This document shows, one piece after another, positions 34,449 to 42,714 of a DNA stretch of 64,000 nt. Position 1 is the first letter of the stretch, and each line of letters begins with the position of its first letter. This DNA comes from Cyclaneusma minus (Eukaryota > Ascomycota > Leotiomycetes > Marthamycetales > Marthamycetaceae), in NCBI GenBank assembly GCA_037179335.1, contig JAKZHN010000033.1, positions 124,001-188,000 on the forward strand, given 5' to 3'. Below the pieces are notes generated by a model. The model had not been told where the DNA came from. It did not search any database and saw only the letters and a list, made by a program, of their open reading frames with translations. The translations under genes and the position numbers were made by a program.

Positions 34449-35664
34449 ATGTCTGCGTCCGAAGCTCCCGCTGTTCCCTCCCTGGCCTCGAGAATCTCCC
34501 GTCCGCCACCACGTACCAACGCAGCAATGGCTGCGCACAAATCTCCTGTCCTCCCAGCCCAGGAACGCCTGGAGTTGCTCTTCCCCCCTCCCTACAATGG
34601 CGGCGCCTACCCGCCATACCCCTCCGAAGCGTCCGAAGCATTCGACCAGCAGTTGGCAGCCGTGGTGTGCCAGGTCTTCTGGGCCACGGACCCCAAGAAC
34701 AAGCCTCCGACCGACGAGCCCTACGGCGTGTCGGTTGTTTTCCGTGTCAAATTTGTGGAGGAGAGCCAGCGCGCCTTGATCATGATGGAATCCACTCGCA
34801 AGTGGAACCGCTTGGTCTTGGAGGAATGGGCCAGCTTCGAGCTGCGCGACAAGAAATGGCTTATGGAGGTGTTTGGCAAGGAACAGGCGGCAAAGATGGA
34901 CAACAAGTCCATCCGCGCTTGTGTTCGTGGCTGTGAGCTTTCGGAGAGTTTCTGTCGTGTTCTGGAAGAGCGTCTGGGCATCGAGAAGGATGCATTTTTT
35001 TTGACCGACCGGTATGTACCTTCACCTGTCTTTCTTCACCTTCCTTTCTTCAACTTCCCTTCTTCACCGTCTTTCTTCATCTTTTTATCCTTACCTTCCA
35101 CAACTTCAAATTCACAACTTCACAACTTCACAAGCCAACATCTTCTTCTTCAGACTCAATACCTTGCAGGCCAAACAGCGCAAGGGCACCCTCACCGAAG
35201 CCGAAGCCGACGAGCTGTCCGCCGACTTCACGACCTGGGAGGCCGAGCAACAAGCCTGCGTTAATCGCATGGCAAAGCTGGCTGACTCGGTCTTGTTGTC
35301 GCGCGGACGGCTTGAAGGTGCAAAGTGTGCGGCTGGGTGCCCTTGTCGCTTGCATGCCAAGCAGCAGAAAGCTTCTTCCGGTCTGCCCGCTTCTTCCGGC
35401 CCCCCTGCTTCTGCCGGTCCGTCTGGTTCTGCCGGTGTGTCTGGTCCGTCGGTTCCGTCGGCTCCCTTCGTCTTCGAAGCTCCCTCTGCCGCCGCCAATC
35501 CCTTCCTGTCCGTCGGCTCTTCTTCCGCCGCCGCCGCTGCCCCTGCTTCCGTCGCAGCCGGCCCGACCACCGAAGCCCCCGAAGCCTCCGCTGCCCCCGC
35601 CCTCACCAAAGCGCAGAAGAAGCGCGCAAAGAGGAACGAGAACAAGAAGCAGAAGCAGAAGTAG
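34449..35664 (+). CDS. Island paralogue B, unknown family
   Basis: Two exons (34449-35011, 35154-35664) encode 357 residues. It has the same layout as copy A: VPSLASRI lead, LPAQERLELLFPPP, a globular block ending EKDAFFLTDR, the helical LQAKQRKGTLTEAEADELSA block, a linker and a Lys/Arg-rich end (ALTKAQKKRAKRNENKKQK). The linker is much longer than in A (about 110 residues), rich in Ser/Ala/Pro/Gly, and carries an extra short Cys-containing segment (CAAGCPCRLH). The intron is phase 2 in the same Arg codon. GC is high at third positions in the linker. The gene is about 390 bp downstream of A on the same strand. Confidence 0.85.
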
Positions 35665-35884
35665 GACCAGTTCGCGGTGGAACCGGCGCTGTCTCCGGAA
35701 CCCCGCGTTCTGGTCCTGCTTCGTCTGGTCGCATGAGCGTGGGTGTCGCCGGTGGAATGCTCTTTTTGAGCGGTAGTTGAGAAGGAATCGAGAGCATTTC
35801 CCCCTTTCAAGCTGAATCTGTGATTGAATGATATTGAATGAATTTGGTGACCTACCGATGCCTTGATTAGCTCCTTATTACCCA

Positions 35885-36055
35885 GGAGCTTCTTGATTTG
35901 TTGGAATTTTCTTATGTACTTGGAGTATCCCCAATCACTTGGAGTTCCCGAATTACTTGGAATATTCCCCATTGATTCAAGTTTCCTGAATGACCTAAGA
36001 CTTTCTAGATGACTATGAGTACTCCCAATCACTTGGAGTTTGTCAAATGTCAACT
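35885..36055. repeat. Short AT-rich satellite in 3' flank of B
   Basis: The word ACTTGGAGTTTCCC or close variants (ACTTGGAATATTCC, ACTTGGAGTTCCC) recurs every 18-25 bp. Similar tracts lie at about 36975-37140, 40180-40300, 41150-41310 and 42890-42985, always downstream of a paralogue or paralogue remnant. Confidence 0.75.
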
Positions 36056-36088
36056 GTCCCCATTGATTGACTTTTCAGCTGATTTCTA

Positions 36089-36340
36089 TAGCCATCAGGT
36101 AGTCAGATGGCTAAGTACAAATGGCTAAGTATCACACGGGCGAGAGAAATCATCGAAGAGCGTGGATGGAAGAACGATTTCATTCCTATATATAGTTAAG
36201 CTACAACCCTGCTTATGCGAAGATAAAGAGCTTAAAATACAACCGAATGCTATAAATACAGTCCCATAGTCATTTGGTAGTCCCAGCCTTATATACACTT
36301 TTAACCATTTAGAATTTTCACGATTACTTACACAAATCCG
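36089..36340 (+). repeat. Spacer module R, copy 1
   Basis: A module of about 250 bp beginning TAGCCATCAGGTAGTCA, with GGCTAAGTA, a TATATATAGT core, GTAGTC, TATATACACTT and CACAAATCCGG at the end. Copy 2 is at 37235-37490, a partial copy at about 40320-40395 and another at about 41330-41566. Each is followed directly by a remnant of the paralogue C-terminal tail. Confidence 0.75.
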
Positions 36341-36346
36341 GCCCGT

Positions 36347-36818
36347 CTATCCCTGCCGGTCCGTCTAGCACCACTGGCCAGACTCGCTTTATGCCCTTCG
36401 TCTTTGGAACACCCTCTGCTGCCACCTCGAAGTCCATAAGCGGTGAACCCACCTTAGCTCGACAAAAATTGAAAGCCCCATCTTTCTTGGGAGAAGTTTA
36501 ATGCCGAGTATACACCCCTGGAGAAAATCACCGCTGCAATTCAGGTTCTCGAGGCCAAAGAGATGGAAGAGAAAGAATTTTCCGCTGCGATAAGACGCAG
36601 AGAACGAAGAAGAAGCAAAATACTAACGAAAGAAACATGGGAAGCTAGCCAGACAGCTCACTGACCAGGCTTCCGCCGCCGCCGAATCCTCCCTCGCCGC
36701 TCCGAAGATGCCAGCCGCCCAGCCAACCGAAGCTGCCCCCTCCACCGCTGCCCCTCCTCTCTCCAAGTCGCAGAAGAAGAGGGCTAAGAAGAATGCCAAG
36801 AAGGATCAGAAGAAGTAG
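36347..36818 (+). pseudogene. Paralogue remnant C (C-terminal tail only)
   Basis: It begins with sequence like the B linker (CTGCCGGTCCGTCTAGCACC) and ends in one open stretch reading AAQPTEAAPSTAAPPLSKSQ, then KKRAKKNAKKDQKK and a stop at 36816-36818. The globular and helical blocks are missing. The 3' flank matches that of B closely (CTCTTTTTGA, GTAGTTGAGAAGGAAT, AGAGCATTTCC), so the tail and flank of a full copy survived a deletion. Confidence 0.8.
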
Positions 36819-37234
36819 GAAGCTCTTGGGTTTCTAGAGGCGTCGGTTTTGCCGGTGGGGCTCTTTTTGAACCGTAGTTGAGAAGGAATCCAGAGCATTT
36901 CCTCCTTTTTAAAATGATTTTGCCATACGTGATATTGTCTGACTTCAGGACGTTTGATGATTTAATGAGTTTTCAATAATTTGGAATATTCAATATTCCT
37001 AACAACTTGGGAATACACAAATAGGTTGGAATTTTCCTAGGTAGGTATTTCGAATTTACCCACTCACTTGGAATTGCCCTGGCCCCTGAATACTTGGAAT
37101 TTTCGCAATTATTCAACTTTTCCCCAATTATCTCAGGCGTTGATTGTTATGTATGTTTTCAAGAATACTCTCAATTATCTGGATTCGGAGTTTGTTCGTT
37201 GCCCCGTTGACCGTTCAGCTGATCTTTTACTCTA

Positions 37235-37490
37235 TAGCCACCAGGTAGTCATATGGCTAAGTATCACATGGACAGTGAGAGAAAACATCAAAGAGGATGG
37301 AAGAAAGGACGATTCCTATATATAGTCGAGCCAAAACGGTAGCCCCTGCTTAATGCTTCTATAAACTTGAAGAGCGTGTAATCAGACCCAATTCCTATAA
37401 CTATACAGTTTGATAGCCACGGGGTAGTCTCAAGTCATATATACACTTCCAGTCACTTGAAACTTTTCATAATTACTTACACAAATCCGG
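37235..37490 (+). repeat. Spacer module R, copy 2
   Basis: Starts TAGCCACCAGGTAGTCATAT and ends TTACACAAATCCGG. It aligns with copy 1 over its whole length, with a small indel near the TATATATAG core. Confidence 0.8.
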
Positions 37491-37585
37491 CTCCTCTATC
37501 CCTTTCGCCCAGCCGATCGAAGCTGGCCTCACCGCTGCCAGTCCACCTACCACTGCTGGTACGACTCGCTCTATGTTTAAGTAGC
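37491..37585 (+). pseudogene. Paralogue remnant D (linker fragment)
   Basis: Short linker-like sequence (CCCAGCCGATCGAAGCTGGC, then an ACTGCTGGT-ACGACTCGCT stretch) resembling the start of remnant C. It is lost after about 95 bp, where transposon-derived sequence begins nearby. Confidence 0.55.
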
Positions 37586-37849
37586 CAGTTGGGTCATGTC
37601 GTTATGTTGCGAATGAGAATGATTAGGAATACCGGCAGTTCACGATGAAAGGGAACCTCCTACACTAGAGCTCTACAAAGAGTGAACCTGTAACAAGAAG
37701 TGTTTCAGCTTCGAAAGTTCCAGCTATGGTTCAAGGCACAGATATGGCTGTTGCTATTTCTTCTATCTTAAATATGATAGCTGTCTATTCCTCACATCCC
37801 GGTAGTATCTGTACTGACTCTTCATCCCGGTACGAATGCCTCATCGAGC

Positions 37850-38168
37850 TTGGTACAAACACTGAGAAGCGACTAATGGTTGACATTATGCACCTTAGGC
37901 AGAGCTACGAGAATCGGGAGTTGCAGGAGATTACCCTTCGCCTCGGGACACCCAGCTTAGGGCTACAGCCGTAACACCTGATCTCAATCCACTTGAGAAT
38001 TTATGGGCCTTGCTAAAGGCAGCCATTTACAAAGCAGATCCATGGCTGAGAACCGTTCTCAACACAGAGGCTACTCTACACAGGCTTGTTCAGGTGGCCA
38101 AACAGGAATGGATGGGCGGCAGTCTCAGAGCAATACGCAGAGACATTGAGCTCTACTATACAGCATAG
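37850..38168 (+). mobile_element. Tc1/mariner-type transposase remnant
   Basis: From 37977 one frame reads PDLNPLENLWALLKAAIYKA and on to YYTA and a stop at 38166-38168. PDLNPLENLW is the signature around the last catalytic acidic residue of DDE transposases of the Tc1/mariner group. A second frame just upstream (ENRELQEITLRLGT) looks like the preceding part, joined by a frameshift. The N-terminal two thirds are absent, so the element is dead. I found no inverted termini. Confidence 0.75.
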
Positions 38169-38276
38169 ATAGCAGGCAGTCATTAAAGGTGATGGATGGT
38201 ACACTAAATACTAGAATAGCTGCATCGTGTCTACGCCCGAAAGCCGTCTTTGCTGTCACATCGTTGGCCAACCCGA

Positions 38277-38312
38277 GCCTGAGGATTCCTCGCTTGTTCC
38301 CGCTCCGCTAGC
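38277..38312 (+). promoter_or_regulatory. Paralogue promoter block, copy E
   Basis: CCTGAGGATTCCTCGCTTGT and then TCCCGCTCCGCTAGC. It combines the left part seen before A with the right part seen before B, so it is the most complete version. It lies about 170 bp before the E start. Confidence 0.65.
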
Positions 38313-38478
38313 TTCAGAAAACAAAAAGGCGCTAAAACCACATCTCGTCCGTCTTTCCTCTATATCTAAACAAGAACAACGCTAACAGCGACGGTAACAT
38401 ATCCACTCCCGCTGTGCCCCTGCTCGCTGATACTGAACCTGCGCAATCCCAATCCACCACAACCTCTCCAAAGCAGCC

Positions 38479-39370
38479 ATGGTCTCGACTCTTCCCCCTC
38501 TCGAACGGCTCCAACTGCGCTTCCCGTCGCCGGCTCACGGCGCATCATCGCCACCTTACCCTTCTGAACAGTCAGAGGGTTATGACCGGGTGGTCTCGGG
38601 TGTGATGGACATCGTGTTCTCTTGACCGATCCAAAGGAAAAGAAACCAGCCGAGAACTACGAGTCGGCATCGATGTTTCGGGTGAATTTGTTCGAGAATG
38701 CCACTTACGCGCTAGTGAGCATTGAGGGTATCCGGGCTTGGAATCAGAAGGTGCTGGCCAACTGGGCCAAATACGAATTCCGAGAGAGAAAGTGGATGGT
38801 GGAAGTCTTTGGTGATCAGATCAAGAAGCTCGACAACGCCATTCGTGCCTTGCGTACGAGGCTGTCAGGTCACTGAAGACTTTTGCCATGTGCTCGAGGA
38901 TCGAGTCAATATTGAGATGCGTTCCTTCCTGCTTACGGATCGGTGAGTACACCTTTACCTTCCTTTGCTCACTACTCGCAGTTTCACTTTTCATATTTTC
39001 AAATGCTAACGTCTTCACCCTAGTCTGAACGACCTTCAAATGAAGCAGCGTAAGAATATCCTCACCGAAGCAGAAGCCGATGAGCTGTCCACCGATTTCA
39101 ACACCTGGGAGGCCGAACAGGAAGCCTGTATCACTCGCATGGTGAAGGTAGTTGACTCGGTGCTGATGTCACATGGACGGCTCGAAGGTAACTGTCCCGA
39201 TATTGCCCTTGTGGTCGCCATGACCAGGAGACATCACAGAGGTTGCAACAGCAAGCTCCGCCTGTCAAGACCGCGGCTACTTCAACTCCCACCGTCGGTT
39301 CCAATCCCTCTGCCCCTACTTTCATCTTGGGCGCTCCGACTTCCTCCGATGTTTCCGCTGTTCGATACTA
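38479..39370 (+). pseudogene. Island paralogue E, frameshifted
   Basis: The start MVSTLPPLERLQLRFPSP aligns with the LPAQERL block. A frameshift or small deletion puts a stop at 38623-38625 within the VFS-TDPKEKK region. The next block runs in another frame to FRVNLFENATYALVSIEGIR and VFGDQIKK. One extra base near 38849 breaks IRACVRGC, and RGCQVTEDFCHVLEDRVN continues in a third frame to LLTDR. The phase-2 intron is still visible (donor GGTGAGTAC, acceptor CACCCTAG), followed by LNDLQMKQRKNILTEAEADE. After HGRLEG the linker is also shifted. The tail appears after a helicase insertion, as remnant F. Two independent lesions make this a pseudogene. Confidence 0.85.
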
Positions 39371-39594
39371 CATTTGGCCATGAGCATGTGGTCAAGAAAA
39401 AGGATGGTGACATTCAAAGAGATCGACAGAAAGATTGGGACCACAGAACCGGACAAATGGCTTAGAATAGACGGCGTTTGTAGTACAGAACAGACTGTGC
39501 TTTTGTGCCTTGAAGGGTGCTTGTGCCAGTGTAATAGTGTTGCCTACATGATTTTTAGATTTCTACCTACCTGATTTCCATCAAATTTCACCAG

Positions 39595-39816
39595 TGGACT
39601 GAGAGGGGGTTGGTCAACGGCACGATGGGGGTTATCGACGACATAAGATAGGAGTCAGGGAAGGTCCCGAAGAAAGACCTTCCTTCCGTTATCATGGTGA
39701 TCTTTGATGGCTACGACGGGCCAGTATACAACGACAACCCCCGAAAAGCCGTCCCGATCTTTCCACAAACGAGTTCATTTATTGTTCAAAACGAGGATTG
39801 CGAACGCACACAGTTT
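39595..39816 (+). mobile_element. PIF1-like helicase fragment
   Basis: One frame reads WTERGLVNGTMGVIDDIR, one stop, then LPSVIMVIFDGYDGPVYND, AVPIFPQTSSF and CERTQF. GLVNGTMG, a P-x-VIMV-FD-Y-GP block and a final C-RTQF are the conserved order in the C-terminal half of fungal PIF1-like helicases, which occur in Helitrons and as dispersed repeats. The fragment is bounded by paralogue sequence on both sides and contains a stop, so it is an inactive insertion. Confidence 0.75.
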
Positions 39817-39824
39817 CTCCGACC

Positions 39825-39998
39825 CGACCACACCTGCCGCTCAGCCCAACGAAGCCGGCCCGACCACCACGGCAGCCCCCGAGACCATCAATGCAGGCCC
39901 CTCCACCGCTGCCGCTGCCGCTGACTCCGCCTCCGCTCCGGTCCTCTCCAAACGCCAGAATAAACGCGAAGATGAGTAAGAAGAAGCAGAAGAACTAA
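39825..39998 (+). pseudogene. Paralogue tail remnant F
   Basis: Reads AQPNEAGPTTTAAPETINAG, then a run of Ala and APVLSKRQNKRED, stop. With one base shift the following GTAAGAAGAAGCAGAAGAAC would give the usual Lys-rich end. This is probably the tail of copy E, separated from it by the helicase insertion. Confidence 0.75.
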
Positions 39999-40319
39999 GA
40001 GGGGTTTTGGTCTCTGGTGGCGTTAGCGTTTCGTCGCTAGGGATTCTCTCTCTTAATGGTAGCTGAAACACCTTGAGAGTACTCCTCCTTTTTCAAAACG
40101 AGTTTGTGAATATGATCTTGAGTAACTTTTACTTGACGTGATCTTGATGATTTGGTAAGCTTCTTGGCCTTGTCACTCAAGAGCTTTTCAATCACTTAGA
40201 GTATTTCGAACTACACAGAATTGTCCCCAGACTCCAATTACTTCGAATTATTTGAAGTACTTATAGTTTCTCGGACGGCCTCAGACTTCCCTAATTATCA
40301 TGAGTATTCTTGTTCTATA

Positions 40320-40440
40320 TCATAAACTCACTCGATAGTCAGAAGCCCTATATACACTTTTAATCACTTTGAGTTTTTATTTACTTAGACAAATCTAGAC
40401 CGTCTATCCCTGGCCCCCAGCCCATCGAAGCCGGCTCCTC
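40320..40440 (+). pseudogene. Partial R module plus paralogue linker fragment
   Basis: A TATATACACTTTTAATCACTT block ends module R, followed by GTCTATCCCTGGCCCCCAGC and CCATCGAAGCCGGCTCCTC, equivalent to the linker of C and D. It is cut off shortly before the 233 bp element. Confidence 0.55.
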
Positions 40441-40490
40441 AAACTATAATTGCCCTTGCGGCTGTCCGCAGGGGATAATATCAATGAGAG

Positions 40491-40739
40491 TAGAGTCTGT
40501 TACGGGGCTTGCGGGCCCTTTCGGAGGAAGGTTCCTCCGTAAATGTTTGTTTGTTATTTTTTTACGCGCTAATAAGCGCCAAGGCGAGCTAAGCCCATAA
40601 GCGAACGGTTGGGGGGTCTAGCCAATTACTTAAGGTAGCTATACCCCCGTCCCCTTTTAGCTCTTTAGTCTTATTTATCTTGTCGTTATCTTGGTGTCGG
40701 TCCCACGTGACCCCTCCTAGAGTGCCCGTGATAGAGTCT
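40491..40739. mobile_element. 233 bp element flanked by 8 bp duplication (solo LTR or MITE)
   Basis: TAGAGTCT stands at 40491-40498 and again at 40732-40739. The DNA between them begins GTTACGGGGC and ends GCCCGTGA, weakly inverted ends. An 8 bp target duplication suits a hAT-type MITE. A solo LTR starting TGTTACGGGG is the other reading, with a duplication one base shorter. It has no coding capacity. It interrupts paralogue-derived DNA. Confidence 0.5.
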
Positions 40740-41044
40740 TTGCATGGTCTTTTTGAACGGTCGCCAGGGGGGGGGGGATAAAAACCGTACGGCGGAGGGC
40801 TCTGGTGTATCCTGCGGTCAGCTCCATGCAAGTGACACTCTCATTAATATCATCCCCGGGTGCGTAACTCCCACACTGAGACGGCCTCTACGTGGCGTCG
40901 GAGACAATTACCACACAGATTTTTGGGCACTGGAGCTGAGGAGTGATATAAACACAACCATGATTGTGTTCAATGCCGATCTGGCCCTAGATAGTCCAGT
41001 CAAATACGGAGGGAGCTCTCTCTGCGCAGTAGTTAGCACGAAAC

Positions 41045-41330
41045 TGAGAGCATGTACCCCTTTCCAAGATGATTTTGAGATTACGTGATAATATCGGGTG
41101 ACTTCACGAGTGTCGAATGATTTGGTAGATTTTTGATGATTTATTGAACTTCTAATCACTTGAGAGATCTCAAAATACGTGATAGCTTGCTGGTCGCTTG
41201 AAGATGTGATGATTTAGGAGTTTCCTTAGCACCCGGGGGTTTTCTCAACACTTGGGACCTTTCTAATGACTTCGGAATCTTCTAAGCACTTGGGATTCTT
41301 CTAGTCACCGGGGAATATTCTGATTGCTGC
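41045..41330 (+). pseudogene. Paralogue 3' flank remnant H
   Basis: GAGAGCATGTACCCCTTT, then GATTTTGAGATTACGTGATA and an AATGATTTGGTAGATTTT stretch match the 3' flanks of B, C and G, but no tail coding sequence precedes them. The ACTTGGGA satellite follows. This is a further copy reduced to flanking DNA. Confidence 0.55.
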
Positions 41331-41566
41331 AGTCACTAGGTAAGCTCACGGCTAAGTACCACATGGGAGAGTGAGAGAAACCATAACAGGATATAGGAGA
41401 ACTTCTCCTATATATAATCAAGCCAAAGCCGCTGCTTTTATAAAAATAATGAGCTTAAAATACAACCTAATCCTACAACTATACAATTTCGTAGTCACCG
41501 GTAGTCTCAGCGCTATATACACTTCTAACGATTTAGAAATTTCATAATTACTTATGCAAATCCGGC
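41330..41566 (+). repeat. Spacer module R, copy upstream of G
   Basis: Contains GGCTAAGTACCACATGGGAG, CCTATATATAATCAAGCCAA, TATATACACTT and ATGCAAATCCGG in the same order as the other copies. Confidence 0.75.
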
Positions 41567-41584
41567 TCCTCTATCTTTGCTTTC

Positions 41585-41624
41585 ACCAAGAGCCAAAAGG
41601 AACGGACCAAGAAGCGAGTTCTTA
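41585..41624 (+). pseudogene. Paralogue tail remnant I
   Basis: Immediately after module R one frame reads TKSQKERTKKRVL, a match to the Lys-rich ends (TKSQKKNAKK in G). Only about 40 bp remain. It lies within 100 bp upstream of the start of intact copy G. Confidence 0.5.
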
Positions 41625-41715
41625 GCGTCTGCGAGGCATGCGCTCAGCTTGGATAGCTTCCGCTTTCAACACTCTGGGACCCTCACACATTCCCTCGACA
41701 TCTACCACAGCCAAC

Positions 41716-42714
41716 ATGGCTGCCAGTCCTTCCACGCCGTCTTTGCCCGCCGAAGAGCGTCTCGAATTGCTCTTTCCACCGCCCAATATGGGCGCCTCTA
41801 CCCCACCGTATCCGTCCTCCCTTTCAGAATCTTTCGACTTGGAGGTTTCCGAGGTGATAAGCTTGATCTTCCTCATTACAAACCCGAACCAGAAACCAGC
41901 CAGCGACTACGAAGCTTCCTCTCTCTTTCGTGTGCGCTTTATCCAGTTGACCACGCTCGCTTTGGTTTCTGTTGAAGGAACGAGGAAGTGGGCCCAGTCC
42001 GTGTTGAACGGCTGGCACCAGCATGAGTTGCGCAAGAGAGAGTGGCTTGTTCCTGTTTTCGGTGAGGAGCAAGTAAAGAAGGGTCTGAGCAACGCTCAGA
42101 TTCGAGCTTGCGTGAGAGGTTGTGAGCTCGCCGAGTCCTTTTGCAAAGCTCTTGAAGAAAGAGTCGAGATCGAAAAGCGCTCGTTCATTTTGACAGATCG
42201 GTATGTATATCCTTCACCTCTCACGGCTTCACCTTTCGCAGATTCACCTTTCCCAACTTCAGATTCACTATTCGCAACTTCACAAGCTGAAATCTTCACC
42301 AGCCTGAACGCCCTCAGCGCCAAACTCCGAACCGGCACCCTCACCCTCACCGAAGCCAACGAGCTCGAAGCCGATTTCGCCGCCTGGGAGGCCGAAATCC
42401 AGTCCAGCATGACCAGCATGGTGAAGCTGGCTGCGTCCGTGCTGACCACCCGTGGACGTTTCGAGGGAATCGCCCCTGCCGGTCCTGGTCCGTCCGCGTC
42501 TTCTGCTCCGACTGGCCCCGTCCGCGAATTCGTTTTCGGTTCCTCCTTTGGCCGCCGTGCCGCCCCGCCCATCCCAGAAGCCCCCGCCTCTACCACAGCT
42601 GGTCCCTCCACCGAAGCCACCGAAGCTGCCGCTGCTGCTGCCCCTTCTCTGACCAAGAGTCAGAAGAAGAATGCCAAGAAGCGATCCAAGAAGGAGAAGG
42701 AAAATGAGAACTGA
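41716..42714 (+). CDS. Island paralogue G, unknown family
   Basis: Intact copy. Spliced (41716-42200, 42303-42714) it encodes 298 residues. It keeps LPAEERLELLFPPP, LFRVRFIQLTTLALVSVEGT, IRACVRGCELAESFC, EKRSFILTDR, the helical block (LTEANELEADFAAWEAE) and a Lys-rich end (SLTKSQKKNAKKRSKKEK). Unlike A and B, its 102 bp intron contains no stop and is a multiple of three, so retention would add 34 residues. The start is the Met just before the conserved block. An upstream in-frame Met at 41638 would add 26 residues unlike the other copies. Its neighbours are R module DNA upstream and a copy-type 3' flank downstream. Confidence 0.82.
   Translation: MAASPSTPSLPAEERLELLFPPPNMGASTPPYPSSLSESFDLEVSEVISLIFLITNPNQKPASDYEASSLFRVRFIQLTTLALVSVEGTRKWAQSVLNGWHQHELRKREWLVPVFGEEQVKKGLSNAQIRACVRGCELAESFCKALEERVEIEKRSFILTDRYVYPSPLTASPFADSPFPTSDSLFATSQAEIFTSLNALSAKLRTGTLTLTEANELEADFAAWEAEIQSSMTSMVKLAASVLTTRGRFEGIAPAGPGPSASSAPTGPVREFVFGSSFGRRAAPPIPEAPASTTAGPSTEATEAAAAAAPSLTKSQKKNAKKRSKKEKENEN

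Noticed and set aside
32985..42714. Repeat-induced point mutation as the cause of the paralogue pseudogenes
   Set aside because: The lesions seen in E are single-base shifts and deletions, and coding copies stay GC-rich; I see no dense C-to-T pattern by eye, though a dinucleotide index was not computed.
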